Assembly: GCF_039778605.1 (NCBI RefSeq)
Contig: NZ_CP156060.1
Location: 930,001-994,000, forward strand
Direction of reading: 5' to 3'
Source: Flavobacterium sp. WV_118_3
GTDB taxonomy: Bacteria; Bacteroidota; Bacteroidia; Flavobacteriales; Flavobacteriaceae
Length of the DNA stretch: 64,000 nucleotides
The position numbers were made by a program, and so were the translations under genes. Below the pieces are notes generated by a model. It saw nothing but the letters and a program-made list of their open reading frames with translations, did no database searches and had not been told where the DNA came from. Positions 45,915 through 54,875 of the stretch are shown here, one piece after another; the first letter of the stretch is position 1, and each line of letters opens with the position of its first letter.

Positions 45915-47438
45915 TTAATCTTTATAAATATTCAGACTTTCGTCATAAACAGGACTTTGTATGCCTAAAAAATGTAAAACACTGTGAAAAACATGGTTTT
46001 GGGATACCGTTTTGTTAGGTTTAAGCTGTTTGGAACCCTCCGATACCCAAACGATAAATGGGATGTCATACTGTTCCTTTGGCGCGAGGCTTAACGGTAA
46101 TCCGTGCATATATAAATTCTTCTCGCCCAACGACTCGCCATGATCCGAAACAAATAGCATCGTACTGTTATACTCTTTTAACTCTTTTAAATTTTCAATC
46201 ACTTTATAAAGAATATAATCGGTATAAACAATCGTATTATCATAAGCATTGATCAATTCCTCTTTGGAGCAATTTCCTAATTCTACGCTGTTGCAAACCG
46301 GTTTAAAAGTTTCAAATCGAGCCGGGTATTTTTGACTATAGGTCGGCCCGTGACTCGTACTGGTGTGTAACACAATAAATATTTTATTACTCGTACTGGA
46401 TTGGATTCGCTCTTTTAGTCCGGTTAGGAGCATTTCATCGTAATTGCATGGATCACCCTGGCAATTTGGGGCAATTTGCTCCCGCTTTTGATATTCTTTA
46501 ATATGAACAGGCGGTTCGCCCCAGTTGGAAGTTCTCCAAACAACATCAACATGATTTCGGAATAAATAATTGGGTAAAATCTCATACAAATCGTCTGAAT
46601 TGGTATGTTCCAGAATGCACTTTACGCCAGCTGTGGTATAGGTAGCACAGGAAGTGGCATTGAAATGAAAGACATTCGGTGTTTGCGACAGCAGCGGATT
46701 GGTGTTTTTACCATAACCATATAAAGAGAAATTCTGACTTCTTGCCGATTCGCCTATAACTAATACAACAACCGATTTTTGAGTGTCTTTTATCGTGGCA
46801 TCGGGTAATAGCATTTCTTTTTCGTTTTGTTTGTGTTTATGAATATAAAAAAGAGCGGTATTTACGCTATACGACCAGGGCATCGCAAGGCCGCCCAATG
46901 TTTTTGAATTTTTATCAATCCACAACCAATTGCTCGCGTTTGCAAATGCTAACGCCAGAATAAATACCAAACTAAGGGCCACCGTGACTAAAAATTTCTT
47001 TAAAGGAACACTTGTTAGCTTTACTTTTAGGATATAAATACTCGGTAGAATTCCCAGAAAAAGCAAATAGATTATCAGTTTGATCGAAAAATAACTACTG
47101 GACTCTTCGTAATTGGTATTCAGTACATTACCAATCATGCTTTCGTCTATTATAACATTGTAGGTATTAATAAAATACACCGCAATGGCATTGCAAATAA
47201 AGGTCAGGACCAATAAAAATTTCCCGACATAACGGGAAAGGGAAAAGAGCAGGTAATACACAAAAGCATTGGCGACCAACATTATAATGATCAAACTGAT
47301 AATTAACAATATGCCATTCAGACTTTTATACTCGACATTATGGCATACAAAGGCAAAAAAGGGATAATGAAAAAATATAAAAGTTAAAAAACTCAGTAGT
47401 AAAACAAAACGAGTCAGGGACACATTATTTCTGAACAT
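45915..47438 (-). CDS. Phosphoethanolamine transferase (EptA-like, sulfatase fold)
   Basis: 507 residues from ATG 47438. Five membrane helices (residues about 8-165) precede a periplasmic sulfatase-type domain: VLVIGESARSQNFSLYGYGK with metal ligand E230, CATYTTAGVKCILEH with the nucleophile Thr (T268 by alignment to the family), HTSTSHGPTYSQKYP, and FVSDHGESLGE with metal-binding Asp-His. Such enzymes move phosphoethanolamine from phosphatidylethanolamine to lipid A or other glycans at the outer face of the inner membrane. Its start overlaps the end of a PAP2 phosphatase gene by 14 bp, so the two are translated together. The pair suggests lipid A remodelling and resistance to cationic peptides. 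Confidence 0.88.
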   Translation of the reverse strand: MFRNNVSLTRFVLLLSFLTFIFFHYPFFAFVCHNVEYKSLNGILLIISLIIIMLVANAFVYYLLFSLSRYVGKFLLVLTFICNAIAVYFINTYNVIIDESMIGNVLNTNYEESSSYFSIKLIIYLLFLGILPSIYILKVKLTSVPLKKFLVTVALSLVFILALAFANASNWLWIDKNSKTLGGLAMPWSYSVNTALFYIHKHKQNEKEMLLPDATIKDTQKSVVVLVIGESARSQNFSLYGYGKNTNPLLSQTPNVFHFNATSCATYTTAGVKCILEHTNSDDLYEILPNYLFRNHVDVVWRTSNWGEPPVHIKEYQKREQIAPNCQGDPCNYDEMLLTGLKERIQSSTSNKIFIVLHTSTSHGPTYSQKYPARFETFKPVCNSVELGNCSKEELINAYDNTIVYTDYILYKVIENLKELKEYNSTMLFVSDHGESLGEKNLYMHGLPLSLAPKEQYDIPFIVWVSEGSKQLKPNKTVSQNHVFHSVLHFLGIQSPVYDESLNIYKD

Positions 47439-48252
47439 AAACTGTAATGATTTTGTATGTGGAAAAAAGTAAGCAGCTTAAAGATAAATAATAGATAAAC
47501 AGATTCTCGTGAATCATTCGGTTAATGAGCACAACCGTACAAATCAGAAACAATACAATAAATATAGGATAATATTTTTTGTCATTAATCCAGCTCCAGA
47601 TTTTATATTTCCGACTTATAAAAATGCCGAGCAGTCCCGAAATATAACCAATAATACTTCCCACAATGACATCTATCGGATAATGGGCGCCAACACCAAC
47701 ACGGGTGAAAACAAGGATTAGCCCTATAAGGATGGCCAGCAAAAACCATATAATTTTATGACTTATTTTTTTAGGCATAAAGGCAAACATCAACACAGTA
47801 TGTGCCGTAAAGATAGTGATAGCATGCCCCGAAGGAAGACTGTTGTTACCGGATAGTATTTCTCCGGTGATAATAAATTTAGAATGATCAAATGTTGCAG
47901 CAGGTCTCGGTACGGCAAATAAACTTTTTAAAAGACGGGTTAGCAGGCAAGAAATAAGCGATGCGGATAAAAAAGCTTCCCATATTTTTGGAGCATACAC
48001 AATAAAAAGGCTTAAAAGGGACAATGAAATCAGACAATCTCCAAATTGAGTCAGATTGAATTGAAGATTTGGGTAGCTACCCAAATGATGATTAATAAAA
48101 AAGAAGCTATCCTGTTGAATTTTTGTATAGCTATTGATTGATAAAGCATGCTGTTGATATAGAAATAAAACAATTGTAATTAAAAGAAATAGCGGTAAAA
48201 GAAACAGAAATACCCGAAGCTTTGAATAATTAGTACTAATTTTTGTGTTCAT
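47425..48252 (-). CDS. PAP2 family membrane phosphatase
   Basis: 275 residues, about six membrane helices plus a hydrophobic C-terminal stretch. The three PAP2 motifs are complete: LLKSLFAVPRP, SLPSGHAITIFT and RVGVGAHYPIDVIVG. In this context it may be a lipid A 1- or 4'-phosphatase (LpxE/LpxF-like) clearing a phosphate before the EptA-like enzyme adds phosphoethanolamine; undecaprenyl-pyrophosphate phosphatase is the alternative. It is the first gene of the two-gene leftward operon. Confidence 0.87.
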   Translation of the reverse strand: MNTKISTNYSKLRVFLFLLPLFLLITIVLFLYQQHALSINSYTKIQQDSFFFINHHLGSYPNLQFNLTQFGDCLISLSLLSLFIVYAPKIWEAFLSASLISCLLTRLLKSLFAVPRPAATFDHSKFIITGEILSGNNSLPSGHAITIFTAHTVLMFAFMPKKISHKIIWFLLAILIGLILVFTRVGVGAHYPIDVIVGSIIGYISGLLGIFISRKYKIWSWINDKKYYPIFIVLFLICTVVLINRMIHENLFIYYLSLSCLLFSTYKIITVYVQK

Positions 48253-48435
48253 TCTATATTTTTATTTAAACGGTTTGTTGTTCAGTTAGATACAGATGTA
48301 TTTCTACTTTGGGATACGCCATATATCAAAATTTATAGGAATCTGAGGTTAGAATGTAAAAAACAGCGCTGGGGATTTTCATGACGTAAAAGTAGAAATA
48401 CAAAGCGGAATAAATCCGGAAGGCATATTTGTTTC

Positions 48436-48763
48436 CTATTTCTTAATGTAAAAAGGTATTGTCTTTAAAAACAATTGGATAGAAAGTCCTGATATGCCAT
48501 TAATCCCGGTAAAATCAAATGCTCTTGTGTTAATGATTTGTTTACTTTCAAATTTGGAATACCAATAAATTAACATTGCGTAGTCCCAAATTTTATTGTA
48601 TTTAAAAGATTCCGGATCGCAATAAAAGTATTGATCAATTTTGAATGTTTTTTTTTAAAGCGAATTTGGCCACTGTCGGAACTTCTTTGTCCGATATTTT
48701 CTGTGCATTGGCCAAAGAAATACTGGTCGCCGTAACCTATAGAAAAAACAACATCTTTTTCAT
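48436..48763 (-). pseudogene. Decayed small exported protein (PepSY-like/DUF2874-type start)
   Basis: From ATG 48763 leftward: MKKMLFFL, a TAG stop, then VTATSISLANAQKISDKEVP and TVAKFALKKN. This is a signal peptide followed by the KISDKEVP-type start of Bacteroidota PepSY-like secreted proteins. The frame is then lost at an A-run and continues in another frame as QYFYCDPESFKYNKIWDYAM ... FESKQIINTRAFDFTGING, to TAG 48436-48438. One nonsense change and one frameshift make it non-functional. The remainder of the 48253-49052 gap holds only the promoter of the next gene. Confidence 0.5.
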
Positions 48764-48972
48764 TTCTTTAAATTTTTAAAAGTTGAAGAACAAACGTCCA
48801 ACACAATTTAGAAGAAATTCTGAACGACCAATTCCTTTTTTAAACCACAGCAATAAAAAGCAGGTTTTAGTACGTAAGAAATTATCCAATTGTATTTGTA
48901 AAAGCATGTTATTTAGTTGTAAAATATTTAAAATCAGGTATTTATACGCTGTTTAGCGGCTGTCTGTTATTG

Positions 48973-48980
48973 TAATTTTG
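48973..48980 (+). promoter_or_regulatory. Promoter -7 box of the PixA-like gene (TAATTTTG)
   Basis: TAATTTTG matches TAnnTTTG. GTTTAG at 48951-48956 sits about 17 bp upstream in the -33 position as a weak TTTG. The implied leader is about 65 nt. Confidence 0.45.
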
Positions 48981-49052
48981 ATTAGAAATACAATACCAGC
49001 GGAAGTCGAAAAACTGGAAAAATGAGTAGACAAAACTTTAAATTTTATCAAA

Positions 49053-49628
49053 ATGGATGCAGAATTAAAAAACGCACAGGAGTTAGAAGCAGCATTAAGT
49101 AATGTTGCCTTGATTACCAACATTCAGGTAATTATTGACACGGATAAGATTATAAATGATTATCCGAAAGGTGGTAGTACTGACTCGACAAAACCAACAG
49201 GTATTGGGCACCAATATCAGTATATGGTGGCTTCTAATTTAACTGGAAGTGCAGGAAGTGGAACAGCAGATTTAGTGATCAATGCGGTTTCCGGAGACGT
49301 TGTCCGATTCAACGCGGTATCGGAATATGATAACTTTAACAATGCGGTTATCATCTATAACATTCAGAAATTTGGCGGTACGGATGTATTTGGCCCTTTC
49401 ACCTCGAAAGTATTTACGGCAGCCGGAGTGCAACCTTCTGCTGGCGCGTCGCCACTTCCGATTCAGCAGGTTAGCGGAATGAGTTATTGGTTTTATCAGG
49501 CAGATGTGATCAAACCCGGAACCGAAAACTATAATGTTAGTTTTGCCCTCTATACGATGGATCGAGCATCGGGCAATATGAAATTATTCGGTTACTTCGT
49601 TTGGGATCCAACAATTATTGTGAAATAA
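49053..49628 (+). CDS. AidA/PixA family inclusion body protein
   Basis: 191 residues without signal peptide. After a short N-terminal helix the protein follows the PixA pattern: SNVALITNIQVIIDTDKIIN, YPKGG, HQYQYMVA, then SGDVVRFNAVSEYDN, and a late MSYWFYQADVIKPG with YNVSFALYTMD and LFGYFVWDPTIIV. PixA forms intracellular crystalline inclusions in Xenorhabdus; AidA in Burkholderia/Ralstonia is quorum-controlled and linked to host interaction. It stands alone on the + strand and faces a four-gene envelope cluster. Function in flavobacteria is unknown. Confidence 0.82.
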   Translation: MDAELKNAQELEAALSNVALITNIQVIIDTDKIINDYPKGGSTDSTKPTGIGHQYQYMVASNLTGSAGSGTADLVINAVSGDVVRFNAVSEYDNFNNAVIIYNIQKFGGTDVFGPFTSKVFTAAGVQPSAGASPLPIQQVSGMSYWFYQADVIKPGTENYNVSFALYTMDRASGNMKLFGYFVWDPTIIVK

Positions 49629-49667
49629 TTAATGAATACAAAATTCAGCCCCAAACTGAAGAAATTA

Positions 49668-49710
49668 AAATGGCTATCCGAAACCACGTTTTAGATAGCC
49701 ATTTCTATTT
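49668..49710. terminator. Terminator between the PixA-like gene and the converging cluster
   Basis: AAATGGCTATC (49668-49678) pairs with GATAGCCATTT (49694-49704), followed by a T-rich run. Confidence 0.8.
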
Positions 49711-49738
49711 TATGCGGCAGATGCGTATTTGTTTTACT

Positions 49739-50335
49739 TTAATGACTTGCCGCTGTTAATTTTTGTTTGACATCTTCCGGCATTCTCCAACTGTAATCGG
49801 TTGCAATTTTACGGTAGGCTTCTTTCCAGAATTCGGAATTGGCATCCAACAGTTGGCTCTTATTTTTGTTAAGGTACACCGCAATTTCATATACCTGATG
49901 GAATCCGTTATGCGAGTTTTCACTTTTTCGGAAGGCACTAATGGCATTATCGACATCTTTTTCAAGTAAATAGTGAAATCCATCGGCCTCGAATTTTTGC
50001 GCCTGATCGGTATTGGTATCTTTTTTATCGACTTTGATAAAGTGGCTTTCAGTTGGGTCTTTTATTTTTTGGTTTAAAAGAATTCCTTTTTTTACGGTTG
50101 CGCTATCGGAAGATTGGGCAATAATTTTGTCCTGAATCGTAATGATTGTGTCTTTTACTTTTAAATCACTTGTTTGCCGACTTTTAATAGTTTCTAATTC
50201 CTCAATTTCATTTAGCAATTTCGTTTTCTTTTCGTAAAGTCTATAGGTTTCAAATGTAAGAAACAAATAACCGATAAGTGTCAGGGCTATGCCAATTGCG
50301 GGCAAAAACCGTGTTTTTTTAGCTAGGTTGTCCAT
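49739..50335 (-). CDS. Single-pass membrane protein with coiled coil, unknown function
   Basis: 198 residues. One membrane helix (about 12-30: AIGIALTLIGYLFLTFETY) is followed by a coiled coil (about 33-75) and a soluble C-terminal half with a TPR-like helix pair (EADGFHYLLEKDVDNAISAF). The topology puts the C-terminal part in the periplasm. The start overlaps the end of the preceding 101-residue gene by 17 bp, so the two are coupled. I do not recognise the family. Confidence 0.7.
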   Translation of the reverse strand: MDNLAKKTRFLPAIGIALTLIGYLFLTFETYRLYEKKTKLLNEIEELETIKSRQTSDLKVKDTIITIQDKIIAQSSDSATVKKGILLNQKIKDPTESHFIKVDKKDTNTDQAQKFEADGFHYLLEKDVDNAISAFRKSENSHNGFHQVYEIAVYLNKNKSQLLDANSEFWKEAYRKIATDYSWRMPEDVKQKLTAASH

Positions 50336-50624
50336 CGTTTTCAGGCGTTATATTAGAAATATATTTTAAAGCATCATCCCACATTTTCAGCACCCGGAAG
50401 ATGCATAGTGTTAAAGTACCGGTTGGCACCAGAAGGGCAACAAAACTGGCATAGTTTTTTTCGACCAATGCGACATAAATTCCAATTCCAACTAACGAAA
50501 TTGCCGATAAAGTTGTTAGTATTACGTAGATCATCCGTTCCATTTTGAAGGTGTCTACTAGTCTCTGAACTATTTCTAGTTTCTGAGTTATTTCTGGTTT
50601 CTGAGTTATTATTGGTTCGTCCAT
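50319..50624 (-). CDS. Small two-helix membrane protein with hexapeptide repeats
   Basis: 101 residues. The N terminus has three tandem six-residue units (IITQKP, EITQKL, EIVQRL) encoded by an 18-bp DNA repeat, then two membrane helices (about 31-53 and 60-80) and a polar tail. It lies between the barrel gene and the coiled-coil gene on the same strand, 129 bp after the former. Function unknown. Confidence 0.65.
   Translation of the reverse strand: MDEPIITQKPEITQKLEIVQRLVDTFKMERMIYVILTTLSAISLVGIGIYVALVEKNYASFVALLVPTGTLTLCIFRVLKMWDDALKYISNITPENDGQPS
50561..50614 (-). repeat. 18-bp tandem repeat, three units
   Basis: Units at 50561-50578, 50579-50596 and 50597-50614 (forms of GTTTCTGAGTTATTTCTG on the + strand) lie in frame at the start of the 101-residue gene. 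Gain or loss of a unit would change the protein by six residues without a frameshift. Confidence 0.75.
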
Positions 50625-50753
50625 TTGTAATATGATTTTAAAAGCGGTACCGAGGGATTAAAAGAACTGATTATTGTGTCTCTAAAAATATAACCTCGTT
50701 ATTAGCTTATCGTTATTGATATGATATAATTTACATGACAGTGAAGCAAGGTT

Positions 50754-51863
50754 TTATTTTGCAATGGAAGCGGATGTATTGCCTAGATTTAGTCCCCAAT
50801 TGATCCCGAATATAGCCAAAAGGTTGTCGGTTACCTGAAAGTCTTTTCCAAAACCTCCAGTGAGACTGATGTTTTTATCCAATGCAAAACTGATATTACC
50901 AACGGATCGTTCACTGCTAATGCTACCATTGCGTTTTACATATTCGTATCCGAACGTAAATTTTCCAAACTCAAAATTGACTTTACCGCCAAAATCCCGA
51001 TAATAGCTGGTTGTATAGGTATCGGCAACTTCCATATTAAAACCGTCTTCAATATAGCGGGCGATTGCCAAAACACTCATATAATTATTGGTAGTGCTTG
51101 TCTCATCGTCTTCGTTTAAAATCAGATTGAATTCTCCGGTTAACCAGGAACCAAAACGACTCACCGTTCCGCCATCGGTGGAGTTTTCTTTAAAAAGATT
51201 GCTATAGGCTAAAGCGCCGTCGAGTTTAAAAATTGGCTTGATCGTTTTTTGAAAGGGTTTAAAGCGCTCTTCAATTTTTTGTTGCTCCAAATAGAATTTT
51301 TTAAAAGCTTCGTCTTTTTTTGGTCCTGCCTCCATAGATAAAATCTGGATAGGAGGTGAGGGGATTTTTAACAATTCGTCGGCAATTTTCTCGGCATTGT
51401 TGTAAATCTGTTCTTTGTCAAAAAAGCGCAATAGCGTCGTTCGTATCCCAATAGAAAAAGTTTTATGATCATTATCTCCGACAATATTTTTAAAATCTTT
51501 TTTTAAATAGGCAAAAGAGAGTGTTGTCGTATTGAGTCCGCTAAATGGATTTTGTTTTAAAACATCGTTTTCTTTAGTAACACCGATGTATTTGTAATAG
51601 GTTCGGCTTTTACTTTTGGTGTTGATAAAAAAATAAGGAGCGACTTCAATGGCCAGACTTTCACCAAAATTGTTTTGGACATGTAAAGCCAAAGCTTTTA
51701 CATTTTCCGGTGTATACACATCGGTAACGGTTTCTTCCATTAACTGGAATGCCGGACTTGTGATATTGGACATCTGAAACTGACTAAGTTCTACATCGGT
51801 TTGGGCATTAGCATACCAGTAAGTACCGATAAGAAATAGGAGGATTATGTAATTTTTTTTCAT
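50754..51863 (-). CDS. Outer-membrane barrel-like protein, unknown function
   Basis: 369 residues. The signal peptide (1-about 20) ends YANAQ. The body has long amphipathic strands (SLAIEVAPYFFINT, TTLSFAYLKK, FSIGIRTTLLRFFD, FTFGYEYVKRNG, FGINWGLNLGN) with a helical insert around 150-205. I infer an outer-membrane barrel. The gene follows the 117-residue gene by 4 bp and precedes two inner-membrane genes, suggesting an envelope-spanning set. Confidence 0.7.
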   Translation of the reverse strand: MKKNYIILLFLIGTYWYANAQTDVELSQFQMSNITSPAFQLMEETVTDVYTPENVKALALHVQNNFGESLAIEVAPYFFINTKSKSRTYYKYIGVTKENDVLKQNPFSGLNTTTLSFAYLKKDFKNIVGDNDHKTFSIGIRTTLLRFFDKEQIYNNAEKIADELLKIPSPPIQILSMEAGPKKDEAFKKFYLEQQKIEERFKPFQKTIKPIFKLDGALAYSNLFKENSTDGGTVSRFGSWLTGEFNLILNEDDETSTTNNYMSVLAIARYIEDGFNMEVADTYTTSYYRDFGGKVNFEFGKFTFGYEYVKRNGSISSERSVGNISFALDKNISLTGGFGKDFQVTDNLLAIFGINWGLNLGNTSASIAK

Positions 51864-51867
51864 CTGC

Positions 51868-52221
51868 TTATGATTTTACAATTTTGATATAGGCATAAGC
51901 AATAAAAAAACTAGCCGTAATTTTCTGTTTTTCGACGGTCATTTCAAAACGCTCATCGTTGTAAAGTAAAGTGTAGGCTACCTGTGTAGTATTAAAAATA
52001 GGAGTGATATTACTACCAGCGGGAACAAAAAAAGACGAAACAATGGACATTTCTTTGTTGTCTAATGTACTAATGTCACCAAGATCAATACTGAATTTAT
52101 ACAACTTACTTTGTCTTACAATAACGTCATTTAAACTAATGTTGGTTGCCACAATGGCATCGGAACTGATGACGGCCTGTAGTTTTACCTGAGCGCCTTC
52201 GGGAATACGGATTGTTTTCAT
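51868..52221 (-). CDS. Small beta-rich protein of unknown function
   Basis: 117 residues without signal peptide or membrane helix. It starts MKTIRIPEGAQVKLQAVISS and is made almost wholly of beta strands, ending FFIAYAYIKIVKS. It is the first gene of the leftward four-gene cluster, 4 bp before the barrel gene. It may be a cytoplasmic or non-classically exported subunit. I know no family. Confidence 0.6.
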   Translation of the reverse strand: MKTIRIPEGAQVKLQAVISSDAIVATNISLNDVIVRQSKLYKFSIDLGDISTLDNKEMSIVSSFFVPAGSNITPIFNTTQVAYTLLYNDERFEMTVEKQKITASFFIAYAYIKIVKS

Positions 52222-52411
52222 AATTATTTGATTTGTAGTTGTTTGATAAAGTTAAAGCATTTGCGATAATCAGGAATTAGTATTTTTACGTAATCTTTGA
52301 TGTTTTTTTACAGTATATTGACCGAATTATTCCGGTAGGAGATTAAAAGGCTACTATCAGGATATCCGAAAAGGGTTTGTTCCTCATTGGCATTCACCGT
52401 ATCTTTACCGC

Positions 52412-53413
52412 ATGGATTCAGTAACACAGATAGTACTCGGAGCGGCAGTTGGCGAAAAAATTCTCGGTCGGAAAATAGGGAACCGGGCCATGCTATATGG
52501 TGCTATTGCAGGGACAATCCCGGATCTGGATGTTGTGATCGGACTATTTTTAGATCCGTTATCCGCTGTTGAAATCCATCGGGGATTTAGTCATTCCATT
52601 CTGTTTTTTAGTATTCTGTCGCCATTACTGGGCTGGTTTATTGCCCGAAGGGAAAAGGATAGCAAAGTTTCCGTGATGAATGGTGCCGGTCTGGTTTTCT
52701 GGGCTTTGTTTACACATGCTTTATTGGATGCCTTTACGACCTGGGGAACGCAATTATTGTGGCCTATGGCGTATAAATTTGCTTTTCGCTCCATTTTTGT
52801 AGTCGATCCATTATATACAATCCCGTTCCTGTTTTGTTTGATCATGGCTATGCGGAAAGCACGTACAGATTACAATCGTACGCAATGGAACAACCGCGGA
52901 CTTAAAATCAGTTCGGCTTATCTGATGCTGACACTGGTGCTAAAAGGAGTTACGTATTATAAATTCCAACGGGCAATAACACTTTCCGGATTGGAGGTGG
53001 TAGCACTCGAAACCAAACCAACACCCCTAAATACGATACTCTGGACAGCGACAGCAGAAACGAAAACGGCCTATTGGATTGGTGACTATTCTTTTTTCGA
53101 TACCAGACCCATCGTTTTTAACGCGTATCCTAAAAATCACGAATTCTTAGATGGTTTTATGCAGGATAAGACAATGCTACGGTTGGTCGATTTGTCGGAA
53201 GGCAAATATACCGTTACAAAAAAAGACGGAAAACTATATTTTAACGATTTACGTTTCGGATTACTGAATCGAAATAGTACCAATCCGGAGTTTGCGTTTT
53301 GCTACGAGCTGTTACCTTCCAAAAGCGGATTTAAAGTTCGTGAAGTTCCGAAAACCAGAGCAGAAGGACTATTGCTACTACAACAGCTCTGGAAAAGAAT
53401 CTCAGGAAATTAA
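52412..53413 (+). CDS. YdjM-type membrane-bound metal-dependent hydrolase
   Basis: 333 residues. It has the family start MDSVTQIVLGAAVGEKILGR and the conserved elements GAIAGTIPDLDVVIG, HRGFSHSILF and HALLDAFTTWGTQLL, which carry the His/Asp metal-binding residues. Four or five membrane helices lie in the first 190 residues, followed by a soluble C-terminal part. The family (DUF457) is an inner-membrane protein group of poorly known substrate. It is a single gene. Confidence 0.87.
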   Translation: MDSVTQIVLGAAVGEKILGRKIGNRAMLYGAIAGTIPDLDVVIGLFLDPLSAVEIHRGFSHSILFFSILSPLLGWFIARREKDSKVSVMNGAGLVFWALFTHALLDAFTTWGTQLLWPMAYKFAFRSIFVVDPLYTIPFLFCLIMAMRKARTDYNRTQWNNRGLKISSAYLMLTLVLKGVTYYKFQRAITLSGLEVVALETKPTPLNTILWTATAETKTAYWIGDYSFFDTRPIVFNAYPKNHEFLDGFMQDKTMLRLVDLSEGKYTVTKKDGKLYFNDLRFGLLNRNSTNPEFAFCYELLPSKSGFKVREVPKTRAEGLLLLQQLWKRISGN

Positions 53414-53558
53414 ATGGTATAACGTCACTTTTTAATTCTGGATTTTAGGATTATTTTGCTATACAAACTGTTCAGGATGATCATTATATAATATTTTTAA
53501 GAAGACCTTTACATATGCCTTTTGCTGTCGTCAGTTAAAAAAAAGGCTAAGGAAAGGG

Positions 53559-53945
53559 ATGAAGCAAAATCTGTTAAAAATACTAAACACGGTAATGGTC
53601 TTAGCCATAATGGTTAAAAATCTATACGACGCCTATTGGCTTTTGAATGATCCGGTACATTCAATGGATCGGATTGTTTCAGATGATTATTGTGTTATCC
53701 TGGGATGGCTGTCATTGGCATGTGCTGTACTGATTTTGTTACCGGAGACCTATGTTACCGGATATTTACTAACAATCTATAAAATGTTGAATGTAATTGC
53801 GTTTTATATAGTAGAAGAAAAAAGAGCTGCTGCTTTTTGGGAAATTCCACTATTGGTGGTTGCCATTTTACTAATCCGGTATGGTCATAGTTTCTCAAAA
53901 CGGTATTTGTGGAGCGATATCATGTTGGAAGATGACAATGAATAA
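53559..53945 (+). CDS. Small integral membrane protein
   Basis: 128 residues with about four hydrophobic helices (ILNTVMVLAIMVKNLYDAYW, VILGWLSLACAVLILLPETY, YLLTIYKMLNVIAFYIV, FWEIPLLVVAILLIRYG). A GGAAAGGG ribosome-binding-like stretch just precedes ATG 53559, unusually strong for this genome. No family is recognised. It lies between the YdjM-like and yaaA genes without obvious linkage. Confidence 0.6.
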   Translation: MKQNLLKILNTVMVLAIMVKNLYDAYWLLNDPVHSMDRIVSDDYCVILGWLSLACAVLILLPETYVTGYLLTIYKMLNVIAFYIVEEKRAAAFWEIPLLVVAILLIRYGHSFSKRYLWSDIMLEDDNE

Positions 53946-54037
53946 ATAAATCCGATAGCGGGATCGAAACTATCCATTTTGCTGTAGGGGATTTTAAAAG
54001 TGGAATTCGTATTTTTGAGTTCCTTAAATAAAATGCC

Positions 54038-54796
54038 ATGAAAATTGTAATATCGCCAGCCAAATCGTTGGATTTTGAAACTACACTACCTACGCGACTG
54101 TATACAGAATCGTCTTTTTTAAAAGAAGCTAATACGGTACATCGGGTATTGAAAAAAAAGAAACCCAAACAGCTTTCGGAATTGATGGCTATTTCCGAAA
54201 AACTCGCCGACCTGAACTGGCAACGTAATCAGGATTGGGCAACACCGTTTACACCGGAAAATGCACGCCCTGCAGTATATGCGTTTAATGGTGATGTATA
54301 TGTTGGACTCGATGCCTATTCTTTACCGATGGAAAAATTGCCCGTATTGGAATCAAAATTGCGAATTCTCTCCGGTTTATACGGATTGCTGAAACCGTTG
54401 GATCTGATACAACCCTACCGACTGGAAATGGGAACCAAACTTCCGGTGGGAAAAAGTAAGGATTTATATGAATTCTGGAAACCAAAAATCACAAAAGCAC
54501 TAAACAGCGAACTTAAAAAAGATGAGCTGTTTATTAATCTGGCCAGTAATGAATATTTTTCGGCCGTGGATAAAAAAGCCTTGAAAGTTCCCGTTATCAC
54601 TCCGGAATTTAAAGATTATAAAGATGGAAAATTAAAAATGATCAGTTTCTTCGCCAAAAAGGCGAGAGGTATGATGGTGCGTTATATTATCGATACCGAC
54701 GCACAAACAATCGACGATCTGAAAGGGTTTAATTATGAAGGTTATCAGTATGATGCGAATCTGAGTAAAGGAAATACACTGGTATTTACGCGCTAA
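54038..54796 (+). CDS. yaaA: Peroxide stress protein YaaA (UPF0246/DUF328)
   Basis: 252 residues. The hallmark start MKIVISPAKSLDFE and the segments ALYAFNG-like AVYAFNGDVYVGLDA, ILSGLYGLLKPLDLIQPYRL, EMGTKLPVG and NLASNEYF are all present, as is FFAKKARGMMVRYII near the end. In E. coli YaaA lowers free iron during peroxide stress and has a DNA-binding-type fold. Length matches the family. It is a single gene. Confidence 0.93.
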   Translation: MKIVISPAKSLDFETTLPTRLYTESSFLKEANTVHRVLKKKKPKQLSELMAISEKLADLNWQRNQDWATPFTPENARPAVYAFNGDVYVGLDAYSLPMEKLPVLESKLRILSGLYGLLKPLDLIQPYRLEMGTKLPVGKSKDLYEFWKPKITKALNSELKKDELFINLASNEYFSAVDKKALKVPVITPEFKDYKDGKLKMISFFAKKARGMMVRYIIDTDAQTIDDLKGFNYEGYQYDANLSKGNTLVFTR

Positions 54797-54875
54797 TTCA
54801 AATCGTTATAAATAAAGTGTTTACGGTTATTTTCAACAGAATTTTCGTAATTTTAAGGAATCAAACACTGTATTT

